From positions 1 through 64,000 of the forward strand of contig JAJEFG010000093.1 of the NCBI GenBank assembly GCA_022820545.1: DNA of 64,000 nucleotides, written 5' to 3'. Position numbers and translations under genes: made by a program. Positions within the stretch are counted from its first letter, which is position 1. Every line of letters begins with the position of its first letter. Below are positions 1-9,054 of this stretch, piece after piece. The notes beneath the pieces were generated by a model. It did no database searches. It saw only the letters and a program-made list of their open reading frames with translations, and was not told the DNA's origin. The stretch is from Acidobacteriota bacterium (GTDB taxonomy: Bacteria > Acidobacteriota > Vicinamibacteria > Marinacidobacterales > Marinacidobacteraceae).

Positions 1-269
1 GCCCCGCGGCCGCAACCTAAACCCCCCCCTTGGCGTCCTGGGGGGGGGGGTGTTTGCGGCTAAACCGGGGATCTTGGGGTTTGGGGGGGGGGTGGGTCTG
101 CCTCCCTGCCCACTCCAAGACCTGAGCGTGGATCCAAGAACTGAATGAGAAGGAAGGTTCGCCCTATTTAACCACTTTCACCCACTAATTTCCACAAGGA
201 AAACAAGACCCCACCCGGAAAAGGTGGTTCCCGCCTCGGCGTACAGCTCACGGGCGAAACGGGCACGAC

Positions 270-322
270 GGCTTGGAACGCCGGTCTCCAGACCGGCACC
301 GCGGCGCTCCGCGCCGCGCACG
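270..322 (+). repeat. Dispersed palindromic repeat, family 1, copy A
   Basis: Two adjacent palindromes: GCCGGTCTCCAGACCGGC followed by CGCGGCGCTCCGCGCCGCG, preceded by GGCTTGGAAC. The same composite unit recurs in intergenic DNA across the window (near 1592, 32725, 47962 and 54446). Confidence 0.85.
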
Positions 323-385
323 CCACACACCCGGAAAGGTGGCCGTCCCCTCGGCGCAGAGCTCAAGAGCGAAAGTGGCACGTAC

Positions 386-434
386 GGCTTGGAACGCCGG
401 CTTCAGCCGGCACCCGCTGCGCGCAGCGCAGCGG
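386..434 (+). repeat. Dispersed palindromic repeat, family 1 variant, copy B
   Basis: It starts with the same GGCTTGGAAC lead, but the first palindrome is shortened to GCCGGCTTCAGCCGGC and the second is CCGCTGCGCGCAGCG-like. With copy A it forms a tandem degenerate duplication with a period of about 115 bp. Confidence 0.75.
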
Positions 435-469
435 AACGGCACCCTGCCCCCCCGAAGTACTCCGCTCCC

Positions 470-1534
470 CTACCCCACGTTGAACCGGATCAACACCACA
501 TCCCCGTCCTGCACCGGATAGTCCTTCCCCTCCAGTCGCAGCGCCCCCTGCTTCCGCGCCGCATCCCACGACCCGAATTCCACCAACGCGTCGTAGGAAA
601 CGACCTCCGCCCGGATGAAACCGCGCTCCATGTCCGAGTGAATCCCGCCGGCGACCTCCTGGGCGCGCGTGTTCCGGCGGAACAGCCAGGCGCGGGCCTC
701 GTTCTCGGCGGCAGTGTAGAAGGTGGCGTAGTCCATCAACTCGAAGATGGCCCGGATGATCCGTTTGGCCGCCCCCGCCTCGACTCCCAGATCGCGCCGG
801 AACTCCGCCGCGTCCTCGTCGGGCAGCTCCGCGATCTCCGCCTCGATCCGGGCAGAAATGGTGGCGAGCCGGGTCTCCGGGCGGCGCGACAGTTGCTCGA
901 GACCTGGCCAACTCCCCGGATCCCTGCCCGCGTCGTCTTCCCCGGCGTTGAGAACCACGAGGTGCGGCTTCGCGCTCATCAGCCCGTACCCCACGAGGCG
1001 TCTCCGGTCTTCGACGCTCAAGGCCTCCCGCAGCGGCACCTCCTGCTCGACTTCCCGCCGCGCCCGGTCCAGCAGGTCGCGCTCCCCGCGCACGGGTTCG
1101 GGAATGCCGCGCGCCCGGTCGTAGTCGAGTCGCTTGATGCGTTTCTCGAGCACCGCGAGATCCGTGAGCAACAACTCCAGCTCCAGATTCGAGGCGTCCC
1201 GCCCCGGGTCCACCGAATCGAAGGGGGACGGAACGATCGGATCCTCGAAAGCCCGCGCGACGTGGACGATGGCATCCACGTCCCGGAGCGCCGCCAGGTT
1301 CTCGGTCTGGCCCCGCGCACCCCGCCGGAGAGCCGGGATGAGCACCACCTCGATGGTGGCGGGCGTGAGCTTCCTGGACTTGTGGAGCCGCCCGACGATC
1401 TCGAGGCGTTCGTCCGGGACCGCCAGCACCCCCCGCCGGGCGCCCGCGGCATAGCCCGCCTGGGCCATCCGGGTCAGGAGCGAAAAGAGGGTCTTCTTGC
1501 CGGAAGCGGCGAAGCCAACGATTCCGGCGCGCAC
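470..1534 (-). CDS. YchF/OLA1-type NTPase, degenerate nucleotide site
   Basis: 354-residue protein of the YchF (Obg-related) family, normally a ribosome-associated ATPase/GTPase. The overall order fits: an N-terminal P-loop-like motif, a DAIVHVARAFEDP stretch around residue 88, a helical middle and a C-terminal TGS-like domain (ending in GDVVLIRFNVG). The nucleotide site is unusual. The P-loop reads GFAASGKKT (residues 7-15), so the usual Ser/Thr after GK is Lys, and where YchF normally has an Asp-x-Ala-Gly-Leu motif this protein has VLIPALRRGARG. Start is GTG. It may be a non-hydrolysing paralogue, with a canonical ychF elsewhere in the genome; that is inference. Confidence 0.8.
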   Translation of the reverse strand: MRAGIVGFAASGKKTLFSLLTRMAQAGYAAGARRGVLAVPDERLEIVGRLHKSRKLTPATIEVVLIPALRRGARGQTENLAALRDVDAIVHVARAFEDPIVPSPFDSVDPGRDASNLELELLLTDLAVLEKRIKRLDYDRARGIPEPVRGERDLLDRARREVEQEVPLREALSVEDRRRLVGYGLMSAKPHLVVLNAGEDDAGRDPGSWPGLEQLSRRPETRLATISARIEAEIAELPDEDAAEFRRDLGVEAGAAKRIIRAIFELMDYATFYTAAENEARAWLFRRNTRAQEVAGGIHSDMERGFIRAEVVSYDALVEFGSWDAARKQGALRLEGKDYPVQDGDVVLIRFNVG

Positions 1535-1591
1535 AGCGCGGGATGGTACTGAGTCAAGCCGAGTGCGACGTGAGGATGGGTGAGGTTGCGA

Positions 1592-1645
1592 CGTGCGCGG
1601 CGCGGAGCGCCGCGGTGCCGGTCTGGAGACCGGCGTTCCAAGCCG
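1592..1645 (-). repeat. Dispersed palindromic repeat, family 1, copy C
   Basis: Reverse-orientation copy of the composite repeat in the gap between the YchF-like gene and parE. Almost identical to copies A, G and K. Confidence 0.85.
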
Positions 1646-1675
1646 TAGGCGCCGTCAGGATGAATGGGGTTGTGA

Positions 1676-1725
1676 CGTGCGCGGCGCGGAGCGCCGCGGG
1701 TGCCGGTCTGAAGACCGGCGGTCCC
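1676..1725 (-). repeat. Dispersed palindromic repeat, family 1, copy D
   Basis: Second reverse copy, 30 bp from copy C in the same gap. Its inner palindrome carries CTGAAGAC instead of CTGGAGAC and it continues as GGCGGTCCC, like copy J. Confidence 0.85.
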
Positions 1726-1731
1726 GGGGCC

Positions 1732-3648
1732 CTACAGATCCAGGGCCGCGGGGTCGGGGGCGCCGTCGCGGATGAGGAGGCGGCGGGTGGCGGGGTCCTT
1801 GCCCATGAGGTTGACGATGAAGTTGTCCGCCGCGGGGCGGTCGGGGATCTCGATGCGGAGGAGACTTCGGGTCTCGGGATTCAGGGTCGTGTCCCAGAGC
1901 ACCTTGGGCTGCATTTCGCCGAGGCCCTTGAAGCGGGTGATCGTCGGGGACTTTCCGCCGGCCGACCGGCGGAGGATGGCTTCCTTGTCGGCCTCGTCCC
2001 GCGCCCAGTGCGACTTGCCCCCCAGGTCAACCCGGTAGAGCGGCGGCTGGGCGACGAAGACCCGTCCGGCTTCCAGCAGCTTCCACATGAACTTGACGAA
2101 ATAGGCGAGGAGCAGGGTGGTGATGTGGTGGCCGTCGGCGTCGGCGTCGGCCAGCAGCACCACCCGGCGATAGCGGAGCTTCTCCGGGTCGCAGTCTTCG
2201 CCGGTGCCGCAGCCGAGCGCGAGGGCAATGTCCCGGAGTTCCGCGTTCTCGGCGACCTTGGCGCGGGTGGCCTGCGCCGCGTTCAGGATCTTGCCCCGCA
2301 GCGGGAGCACCGCCTGGCGCATCCGGTCCCGTCCCTGCTTCGCGGACCCACCCGCCGAGTCCCCCTCCACGATGAAGATCTCCGTCTCGTCGGCGTTCCG
2401 CGAAGCGCAGTCGCTCAGCTTGCCCGGCAGGACGCTCCGGGTCCTGGTCTCGCTCTTCCGGGAGACCGCCGCCGAGGCGGCGCGGGACGCCTCGCGGGCC
2501 CGCGCGGCGAGCACGACCCGGTTCGCGATGCGCTCCGCCGCGGTCGGTGACTGGTTCAGCCAGCGCTCGAGTTCGATCCGGACGGCGGTGTCCACCGGCG
2601 CCCGCACTTCCGGGTTGTTGAGCCGGTCCTTCGTCTGTCCCTGGAACTGCGGGTTCTCAAGGAACACGCTCAGGATCGCGAGCACGCCCTCACGGATGTC
2701 TTCCGCGGCGATCGTCACGCCCCGCGGGATCAGCGAATGGGTTTCGAGGTAGTTCCGGACCGCTTTCGCAAGCCCGTCGCGAAGGCCCGTCTCGTGCGAC
2801 CCCCCGAATCCGGTCGGGATCCCGTTGACGTAGCTGCGGAACTCCTCGCGCGGCGCCTCGGTCCAGCCGAGCACGATTTCGAGGCGCCCATCGCCGTTCA
2901 GGGGATCGCGCGAGAGCTCGAAGGCTGCCTCGTGGGCCAGGGTCAGCTTTCGGTCCCCGATCACCGCGTCGAAGTAGTCCGGCAGGCCGCGCGCCTGACG
3001 CCACTCCTCCTGTTTCCCGGACGCCTCGTCCGTGAACGTAAGTTGAAGACCCTTGTGGAGATAACTGGTCTCGGTCATCCGGGCGGCGATCCGCTCCGCA
3101 TCCAGTTTCGGCTCCGGGAAAATCTGCGGGTCGGGCGTGAAGGTGATCTCCGTGCCGTTCCCCTTCCCCGACCCGGTTTCCTTCATCTTGCCGAGGGGCT
3201 TGCCACGGCGAAAACGCATCTCCCACTGCCGCCGGTTCCGCCGGACCTTCGCCGTCAACGAGGAACTGAGGGCGTTCACCACCGAGGCCCCGACGCCGTG
3301 CAGCCCGCCGGAAGCGTGGTACGCGCCCCGGTCGAACTTCCCCCCGGCGTGCAGCGTGGTGAGGATCACTTCCAGCGCCGGCTTGCCCGAGGGCTTGTGG
3401 ACATCCACGGGAATCCCGCGGCCGTTGTCCTTCACGGTGACCGATCCGTCGCGCTTCAGGGTGACGTCGATCCGCGAGGCATGCCCGTTCATCGCCTCGT
3501 CCACGCTGTTGTCGAGGATTTCCCAGACGAGGTGGTGGAGTCCCTCGACGTCGGTGCCCCCGATGTACATGGCCGGGCGCTTCCGCACCGGCGCAAGGCC
3601 CTCGAGGACGGTGATGTCGCGGGCGGTGTATCTCTGCCCGTTGCTCAC
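1732..3648 (-). CDS. parE: Type IIA topoisomerase subunit B (ParE/GyrB)
   Basis: 638-residue ATPase subunit of a type II topoisomerase. In order it shows the GHKL ATPase domain ([30 protein letters not shown]), the transducer region, the TOPRIM domain with EGDSAGG and [12 protein letters not shown], and the C-terminal RFKGLGEM motif. The GTG start at 3648 overlaps the stop of the upstream subunit A gene as GTGA, so the pair is probably translationally coupled. Length and pairing with a ParC-like subunit without a GyrA box suggest topoisomerase IV, which separates daughter chromosomes, but gyrase is not excluded. An upstream in-frame extension exists but lies inside the neighbour and lacks family similarity. 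Confidence 0.9.
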   Translation of the reverse strand: MSNGQRYTARDITVLEGLAPVRKRPAMYIGGTDVEGLHHLVWEILDNSVDEAMNGHASRIDVTLKRDGSVTVKDNGRGIPVDVHKPSGKPALEVILTTLHAGGKFDRGAYHASGGLHGVGASVVNALSSSLTAKVRRNRRQWEMRFRRGKPLGKMKETGSGKGNGTEITFTPDPQIFPEPKLDAERIAARMTETSYLHKGLQLTFTDEASGKQEEWRQARGLPDYFDAVIGDRKLTLAHEAAFELSRDPLNGDGRLEIVLGWTEAPREEFRSYVNGIPTGFGGSHETGLRDGLAKAVRNYLETHSLIPRGVTIAAEDIREGVLAILSVFLENPQFQGQTKDRLNNPEVRAPVDTAVRIELERWLNQSPTAAERIANRVVLAARAREASRAASAAVSRKSETRTRSVLPGKLSDCASRNADETEIFIVEGDSAGGSAKQGRDRMRQAVLPLRGKILNAAQATRAKVAENAELRDIALALGCGTGEDCDPEKLRYRRVVLLADADADGHHITTLLLAYFVKFMWKLLEAGRVFVAQPPLYRVDLGGKSHWARDEADKEAILRRSAGGKSPTITRFKGLGEMQPKVLWDTTLNPETRSLLRIEIPDRPAADNFIVNLMGKDPATRRLLIRDGAPDPAALDL

Positions 3649-5996
3649 GGTGGTCCCTTCAGCGGCTGGGGCAGGGCGATTTCGGTCTTGACCCTTTCGA
3701 AGCCCGCCTTGTTCACCAGTTGCCCCCGGCGGCCGCGGGCGCCCACCTTGAACCGGTCGCCCCGGGCGATCACTCGCGTGCCTCCACCGCGCGTCTCGAC
3801 CACGAGCGGCTCCTTGCGCCGGGCGACGCGGAACCCGATCACCCGATCTCCGGGCCCGAGGTTGATCGCCTTCACGCCCAGCCCGGCGCCCGACAGCACG
3901 TTGATCTCTTCGACATCGCAAAGGAGCGCCCGGCCGTCGCGGGTCGCCAGGATGAGCGTGTCCTCGCCGGTGGTGAGCTCCGCCCCGATGATCTCATCGC
4001 CCTCCTTCAACCGCGCGAACCGCCGTCCGTTCCGCTTCGAGGGCTGGAGGAAGTCCTCCAGGCTGAACCGGAGGGCGTAGCCGCTCTTCGTGAGCGCGAT
4101 CGCGTGGCGCTCGGGCACCCCGCCGCCCTCGGTGGAGACCGCGCCGTCAAGTCCCCGGGAATCGAGGCCGAGCAGGCTCACGATCTGCTCGCCGTCCCGG
4201 AGCGCGAACATCTTCTGCACCGGGTCTCCGTACCCGGTCGTCGCCGACACGTCCGCCAGCCGGGCGGTGAAGGCGGTTCCCTGGGACGAGAAGAGGATGA
4301 ACGGCGCGCGGGTGCTGCCCGGCTGGAGCGCAATGACCTCGTCGCCCTCGCGGAGCCGCAGCTTGTCCAGTTCGCGGATCTCGCGCTGGCGCTTGATCCA
4401 GCCGTCGCGGGTGAGGACCAGGGTGGTGTCCTCGGCGAGGATGAAATCCTCTTCCGCGAACTCGGCCACCTCGTCCGATTCCGCGAATTCCGTGCGGCGT
4501 TCCGCCTCGATCCAGGGGCGGTCGCGGATCTCGGCGAGTTCCTCCCGGATCAGCCCCCTGATCGCCTCCTCGCTCCCCAGCAGGCGCTTCACCTCGCGAA
4601 GCCGCTTCTTCCGCTCCTTCGCCTCGTCGAGGATGACCCGAATCTCGAGGCGCGCGAGGCGGTAGATCCTGAGTTCGAGCACCGCGTCGGTCTGCTCCCG
4701 GTCGAGCGGCAGCTCGGCCATGATCTTCGCGGCGGCGTCGGCCTTGCCGTCGGAAGCGCGCACGATCTTCAGGATCCGGTCCAGAGCGTCGAAGACCTTC
4801 CGGAACCCCTCGAGGATGTGGAGCCTGCCGTCCAGCTTGCGGCGCTTGTCCTCGAGCCGGCGCCGCACCACCTCGCGCCGGAAGTCCAGAAAATCCTGAA
4901 GCAGGGTGCGGAGGCCGACTCGTTCCGGGATTCCTCCCTCGGAACGGTCGAAACGGAGACACGTCAGGTCCACGGGCACCGAGGACTGGAGCGGGGTGCG
5001 CTTGTAGAGGAAAGCGAGGACCTTGTCCTGATCGACGTCCTTCCTCACCTCCAGCCGGATCTGGACGTCGTCGGTCGAGAGATCGCTGACGTCGAGGAGC
5101 GCCGGGAGCGACCGGTCGGCCACGATCTCCCCGAGACGCTGAACGAGCTGCGCCTTGTTCACGCCGTAGGGGACCGAGGTGATGAACAGCGTGCGGACGT
5201 GGCGCCGCGTCCCACCGTCCCTGACACTGCCGCGAACGCGAATGGACCCCTTCCCTTCCTCGTAGATCTCCGCGCGTCGCTCGGGCGGATCGAGGATCTC
5301 GCCGCCGGTCGGGAAGTCGGGCCCCCTGACCGTCTCCGCCAGCTCGCGGGAGCCGAGCGACGGATCGTCCAGCAGCCGGATGAGCGCCTCCACGACCTCG
5401 AAGAGATTGTGGGGCGGAATGCTGGTGGCGACACCGACCGCGATCCCGGTGGATCCATTGACGAGCAGCAGCGGCAGCCGGGTGGGCAGGACGACCGGCT
5501 CGGTGCGGGTCCCGTCGTAAGTCGGACGGTGGGGAACGGTGTCCAGACCGATCTCCCCGAGAACGTCCTCGGCCGCCTCGGCGAGCCGGCACTCCGTGTA
5601 CCGCATCGCGGCCGCCGGATCGCCGTCGAGCGACCCGAAGTTGCCGGCGCCTTCGATCAGGGGCAACCGCGACGCGAAAGGCTGCGCCATCCGCACCAGC
5701 GCCTCGTAGATCGCCGCGTCGCCGTGCGGGTGGTAGCCCCCCATCACGTCGCCCACCACCTTGGCGCATTTGCGGAAACGGCCGTCGGCGCGGAGCCCCT
5801 GGCGCCACATGGTGGTCAGGATCCGCCGCTGCACCGGCTTCAGGCCGTCCCGCACGTCGGGTAGCGCCCGGCTGCCGATGACCGACAGCGCGTAGGTCCG
5901 GTAACGGTCCTGGACGACCTCTCCGAGAGGGGCCGGAAGTCCGTTCGTCCCGTTATCGGTCCCGAGCGGCAGGGGGCGCTGTCGTGATCGCGCCAC
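3645..5996 (-). CDS. parC: Type IIA topoisomerase subunit A (ParC-like)
   Basis: 783-residue DNA breakage-reunion subunit. The catalytic tyrosine is Y133 in AMRYTECRL, preceded by the conserved [12 protein letters not shown] loop (residues 82-93) and GNFGS. A long coiled-coil arm follows (about residues 360-470), then a C-terminal beta-pinwheel region. I do not see the gyrase-specific QRRGGKG box; a GARGRRGQ stretch near the C terminus is only a loose resemblance. Together with the adjacent subunit B gene this favours topoisomerase IV over gyrase. GTG start. The gene is divergent from the DUF2752 gene, with 45 bp between the starts, so promoters for both must lie in that gap. Confidence 0.9.
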   Translation of the reverse strand: MARSRQRPLPLGTDNGTNGLPAPLGEVVQDRYRTYALSVIGSRALPDVRDGLKPVQRRILTTMWRQGLRADGRFRKCAKVVGDVMGGYHPHGDAAIYEALVRMAQPFASRLPLIEGAGNFGSLDGDPAAAMRYTECRLAEAAEDVLGEIGLDTVPHRPTYDGTRTEPVVLPTRLPLLLVNGSTGIAVGVATSIPPHNLFEVVEALIRLLDDPSLGSRELAETVRGPDFPTGGEILDPPERRAEIYEEGKGSIRVRGSVRDGGTRRHVRTLFITSVPYGVNKAQLVQRLGEIVADRSLPALLDVSDLSTDDVQIRLEVRKDVDQDKVLAFLYKRTPLQSSVPVDLTCLRFDRSEGGIPERVGLRTLLQDFLDFRREVVRRRLEDKRRKLDGRLHILEGFRKVFDALDRILKIVRASDGKADAAAKIMAELPLDREQTDAVLELRIYRLARLEIRVILDEAKERKKRLREVKRLLGSEEAIRGLIREELAEIRDRPWIEAERRTEFAESDEVAEFAEEDFILAEDTTLVLTRDGWIKRQREIRELDKLRLREGDEVIALQPGSTRAPFILFSSQGTAFTARLADVSATTGYGDPVQKMFALRDGEQIVSLLGLDSRGLDGAVSTEGGGVPERHAIALTKSGYALRFSLEDFLQPSKRNGRRFARLKEGDEIIGAELTTGEDTLILATRDGRALLCDVEEINVLSGAGLGVKAINLGPGDRVIGFRVARRKEPLVVETRGGGTRVIARGDRFKVGARGRRGQLVNKAGFERVKTEIALPQPLKGPP

Positions 5997-6041
5997 GGGT
6001 CAACCCCCGGCCCGAGGGCAGCGGGGTTCGAAGGGGAGACA

Positions 6042-6422
6042 ATGGTCGCCGTGCACAGCGGCCGTCATCAGGGTCTGGCGCTCCTCGCGCTGTCGTTGAT
6101 CAGCCTGGGCGCCGCCGCCCTCCTCCGGGACCTGGCTCCCGACGTCACCCTCTGCGGCGTCAAGGCCCTCTCCGGACTGCCCTGCCCCTTCTGCGGCGGG
6201 GTCCGCGCCACCGCGGCGCTCGGGCGAGGGTCACTGCTGGAAGCGTTCGCCTGGAATCCCGCGGTCACCCTGCTCCACGCCGGGATGCTCACGAGCGGAG
6301 CCGCGCTGGTCCTCGGCCAAACGCCGGTCTGGCTCACGCCGGAGCGCCAGCGGTTCGTGTTCCGCGCGGTCCTCGTCATCCTGCTGGCCAACTGGCTGTA
6401 CCTCGTCGCCGCCGGACGCTGA
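6042..6422 (+). CDS. DUF2752 membrane protein
   Basis: 126-residue small membrane protein. Hydrophobic segments lie at about residues 12-30, 72-90 and 106-123. The signature PCPFCGGVRATAALGRG (about residues 46-62) matches the Cys-x-x-Cys-Gly-Gly core of DUF2752. The function of the family is unknown. AGGGGAGACA before the ATG is a good ribosome binding site. It converges on a DUF1573 protein, another small Cys-containing envelope protein; the two families are often found near each other, so a shared role is possible but not shown. Confidence 0.8.
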   Translation: MVAVHSGRHQGLALLALSLISLGAAALLRDLAPDVTLCGVKALSGLPCPFCGGVRATAALGRGSLLEAFAWNPAVTLLHAGMLTSGAALVLGQTPVWLTPERQRFVFRAVLVILLANWLYLVAAGR

Positions 6423-6452
6423 GGGCGCCCGGCCAAATCCGACGCGCGCCGG

Positions 6453-6857
6453 TCAAGGGACGTCTTCCACATAGACGCGTACCTTGAGCCGCGTCCTGCT
6501 CCGCGAGTCGTTGGAACGGATGGTCAGCCAGCGTTCGAGCACCCCCCGGTAACGCCGGGTCTCCAGGGTCACCCGGAGCGTCCCGGACTCTCCGGGCGGG
6601 ATCACCGTGCGGTCGGTCACCGCGGCGGCGCAGGCGCACGCCGACGCGATGCGTCCGATCTCGAGATCCCGGCTTCCGGTGTTCTTCAGCGCGAACTCGT
6701 GGACCAGCACTTTCCCGGGCGCCGCCCGTCCGAAATCCCACTCACCGGGCTCGATCTCGAGCCGCGGGCCGCGCTGCCACACGTTCCCGGCAGCGCCCGC
6801 CAGACTCCCGAGAAGGATGGCGGCGAGAAGGCAATTCGGAAGGAGATGCCGCTTCAA
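6453..6857 (-). CDS. DUF1573 secreted/anchored protein
   Basis: 134-residue protein with an N-terminal hydrophobic signal (about residues 5-24) and an immunoglobulin-like DUF1573 domain. It contains WDFGRAAPGKVLVHEFALKN, the CACA pair of cysteines typical of the family, and PPGESGTL. It probably acts in the periplasm or is anchored to the membrane; the molecular role is unknown. Start is TTG, supported by CAGGAGGA nine bases upstream, and it lies five bases after the stop of the 93-residue gene, so it is probably the last gene of the sigma/STAS operon. Confidence 0.8.
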   Translation of the reverse strand: MKRHLLPNCLLAAILLGSLAGAAGNVWQRGPRLEIEPGEWDFGRAAPGKVLVHEFALKNTGSRDLEIGRIASACACAAAVTDRTVIPPGESGTLRVTLETRRYRGVLERWLTIRSNDSRSRTRLKVRVYVEDVP

Positions 6858-6861
6858 CCGA

Positions 6862-7143
6862 TCAGTCCTCCTGATCCGGGGTTTCGACCATCCTGAGGAA
6901 CGCCGCGAGCCGCTCGTTCTCGTAGCGGACGACGTTCAGGAACAGGCTTTCTATCAGGTAGCTGCGGCGCTCGCCGGCGTCCATTTCGTCCACCAGGTGG
7001 CTGATCTCGCGGGTCATGGCCTCGTAAGTGTTGCGGAACTCGCTGCGCACCGAGACCTCGCGGTAGAGCGCCTCCAGAATCGCGAGCAGGTCGCCGTCCA
7101 GCTCGACTTCGCGACCGCCCTGCATTCGAATGGATCGCATCAT
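6862..7143 (-). CDS. Unknown 93-residue helical protein in sigma/STAS operon
   Basis: Not recognised. 93 residues, acidic, predicted mostly helical, with no membrane segment or signal. The ATG at 7143 overlaps the STAS gene stop as ATGA, so it is co-translated with that gene. It may be a partner of the STAS antagonist or of the sigma factor; an anti-sigma kinase would be longer and carry an HATPase domain, which this lacks. A longer in-frame reading to 7320 overlaps the STAS gene and is not used. Confidence 0.65.
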   Translation of the reverse strand: MMRSIRMQGGREVELDGDLLAILEALYREVSVRSEFRNTYEAMTREISHLVDEMDAGERRSYLIESLFLNVVRYENERLAAFLRMVETPDQED

Positions 7144-7499
7144 TCGTTCCCCCCGGTACTTCCGGCGAGTGCGCGAACCGCGTCCTCCGCCGATCCGTAG
7201 ATTGGAATGAACTCGTGGGCGCCGGTCATTCGGAGCATCCTCTCCACGCGGTCCAGGACCCCGGCGAGAGCGATGCGGCCCTGCTTCGCCGAGGCGCGCC
7301 GGTAGAGGTCCATGAGACACCCGATCGCGGCGGAATCCAGATAGTTCACCGGGGAGAGGTCGAAGACCACCGCAGGCCGGTCCTCCTCGAGGTGCGGACC
7401 GACCTGATCCACGAAGGAATCGAGGGTGGCGTAGACGAGACGTGCGACTTCGACGCGAACCACTACGGCGGCGCCGTCGGTGCGAGTGCTGACCTTCAT
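7140..7499 (-). CDS. STAS-domain anti-sigma factor antagonist
   Basis: 119-residue single STAS domain, SpoIIAA/RsbV type. Such proteins release a sigma factor by binding its anti-sigma factor and are switched off by phosphorylation of a conserved serine. Here that serine is S56 in NYLDSAAIGCL, and the domain continues with the usual RIALAGV strand. The ATG at 7499 overlaps the sigma-factor stop (ATGA) and its own stop overlaps the next ATG, so it is the middle of a tightly coupled operon. No anti-sigma kinase is seen nearby. Confidence 0.85.
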   Translation of the reverse strand: MKVSTRTDGAAVVVRVEVARLVYATLDSFVDQVGPHLEEDRPAVVFDLSPVNYLDSAAIGCLMDLYRRASAKQGRIALAGVLDRVERMLRMTGAHEFIPIYGSAEDAVRALAGSTGGNE

Positions 7500-8185
7500 G
7501 ACATGGATCTCCGCCCGGCGGTGGAACCGGGTGGCCGGCCGGGGCTGTTCCGGGCGGCGACGAGGAGGCGCTTCAACTCGGCGCGCCCCCGGTGGATGCG
7601 GCTCTTGACGGTGCCTTCGGGGACGCCGAGGCGCTCACAGATCTCTTCATAGGGCAACTCCTGAAAGAACCGGAGCTGCACCACTTCCCGGAGCTTGGGC
7701 GAAAGCCCGTCGAGCGCCTTGAGAAGGCTGGCCCGCGCCTCGCGCTGCTCCAGCAGGCGGTCCGGGCCGAGAAGCGCACTTCCCGGCGTCCGCTCGAGCG
7801 GGGCTTCCTCGGGGAGAAGCCGCTGGCGCTCGCGGACCTTCGTCCGGTAGTGGTCGATGCAGTAATTGCGGGCGACCGAGTTCAGCCACACGGCGAAGTG
7901 CGCCCGCGGATCGAAACGGTCCAGTTGCCGGTAGACCCTGACGATGATCTCGTGGGTCAGTTCCTCGGCTTCCTGATACTGGCCGGTGAACCGGTACGCC
8001 AGGGAGAAGAGCCTCCGCCGATGCCGGCCGATGAGGTCGGCCCACGCGGTGTCGGGGTCCAGCTCACCGGCCCGCAGGGCTCGGATGGTCGCGATGTCCT
8101 GCGAATTGCGAAGGTCATCCGATCCGGGTCCGTCGCTGGAACCGGGGACAACCGGGGTCGGGACGATGGGCGTGAGCTCGGTCAG
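7496..8185 (-). CDS. ECF-type RNA polymerase sigma factor, possible CTG start
   Basis: About 229 residues. Region 2 is clear (LIGRHRRRLFSLAYRFTG, then the EAEELTHEI acidic stretch and AVWLNSVARNYCIDHYR) and region 4 carries LREVVQLRFFQELPYEEIC with GTVKSRIHRGRAELKRLL. No ATG, GTG or TTG lies in frame upstream of region 2; the frame is open to 8272. GC-rich third positions begin right after the nuclease stop, so I propose CTG at 8185, eight bases past that stop, giving a Pro-rich leader. An out-of-frame ATG at 8118 means a one-base error is the alternative. The start coordinate is therefore uncertain; the identity is not. Confidence 0.75.
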   Translation of the reverse strand: MTELTPIVPTPVVPGSSDGPGSDDLRNSQDIATIRALRAGELDPDTAWADLIGRHRRRLFSLAYRFTGQYQEAEELTHEIIVRVYRQLDRFDPRAHFAVWLNSVARNYCIDHYRTKVRERQRLLPEEAPLERTPGSALLGPDRLLEQREARASLLKALDGLSPKLREVVQLRFFQELPYEEICERLGVPEGTVKSRIHRGRAELKRLLVAARNSPGRPPGSTAGRRSMS

Positions 8186-8192
8186 AGTCTGC

Positions 8193-9014
8193 TCAGGTTT
8201 CGGGAACCTCAGGGCGTCCCGCCGCCACCCAGGCCGTGTACCAGAGGCTCGCGGTGTCGCGCGCCGCGTCGGTCATCAACGCCCCGGTCAACCCACCAAG
8301 TTCGTTCCACATCCCGTCCATGTAGAACCGGTCGTAGCCGGCGACGCCGCGGCGCGACATGGAGTCGGTGAAGTTGATGTTGTCCACCCAGATGTGCGCC
8401 TTGAGCGGCAGCGAACGGATGAACTCGTGCGGCCGGTCGAGATACACGGCGGCCGAATCGCGCACCCGCAGCTCGTCGGCGAAGATCTCGATGAGCTGGG
8501 TGTCGTAGCGCCGGGCCAGGCCGTCCTGCTGGGTGGCCTGTCCATCACCGGCGGCCGAGGTGTTGGGCGGCACGGCGACCTCGCCGACCAGCCAGGCAAC
8601 GTCGCTGGCGCGCTCCAGCACGAGATCGAAGTCGGCCTCCTCGAACGCCTCGACGAGCGCGTCGTACGCCTCGAGGAGCCGCCAGAGGGCATCCCCGTTC
8701 TCCATGATCTCTTCCTCGGAGAAGCGCCGCAGCGCGAGTTCCCGCGTGGCGGGCACGTCCCAGAACGGGAACTCGTCGTACCGCTCCAGAAAGAAGTGCG
8801 CCGCGTTCCGGCTGCGCGCCGGGTCGTCGAGCAACTCGTAGAAGGTGTCCTCGCGGTCCTCGAAGAAGTCCTTCAGCGGATCGCGGAGGGAGTCGATCGC
8901 CTTCTCACCGATCTCCCGGTGGCCTTCCGGCCCCCAGGAAAGCGCCGGAGCGGTCGCAAGGACCAGGCAGGCAAGGGCCGTAAGCGCAAGCGCTCGGCGC
9001 CGCGTGGTTTCCAT
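8193..9014 (-). CDS. S1/P1 nuclease / phospholipase C-like secreted protein
   Basis: 273 residues with a signal peptide (about residues 1-26) and a mature N-terminus beginning W-G-P-E-G-H, which matches the Trp and His zinc ligands of P1 nuclease/phospholipase C. A second expected ligand region, AAHFFLERYDEF, is present. The usual GDxHQPxH segment reads VGEVAVPPNT, so several zinc ligands are missing. The mature fold is probably conserved but activity is doubtful. The gene sits just upstream of the sigma factor, with their ends nearly touching. Confidence 0.55.
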   Translation of the reverse strand: METTRRRALALTALACLVLATAPALSWGPEGHREIGEKAIDSLRDPLKDFFEDREDTFYELLDDPARSRNAAHFFLERYDEFPFWDVPATRELALRRFSEEEIMENGDALWRLLEAYDALVEAFEEADFDLVLERASDVAWLVGEVAVPPNTSAAGDGQATQQDGLARRYDTQLIEIFADELRVRDSAAVYLDRPHEFIRSLPLKAHIWVDNINFTDSMSRRGVAGYDRFYMDGMWNELGGLTGALMTDAARDTASLWYTAWVAAGRPEVPET

Positions 9015-9054
9015 AGCAGTGAGGGCGACAGTCCCGTGGACGGCCGGGCGAATT

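Larger units (their letters stand above)
1..469. other. Gene-free left edge with homopolymer runs and repeats
   Basis: No convincing gene is seen here. The first hundred bases hold long C and G runs (7 C near 24-30, about ten or more G near 41-52 and again near 82-93), which may be a contig-end artefact. From about 215 to 444 two degenerate copies of a unit of about 115 bp follow each other; each starts with a CCCGGAAAaGGTGG-like stretch and ends in a palindromic repeat described separately. Confidence 0.7.

Noticed and set aside
224-1552. Plus-strand open frame of about 440 codons covering the left edge and the YchF-like gene
   Set aside because: It runs through two repeats and antisense to a recognisable protein, with no family similarity.
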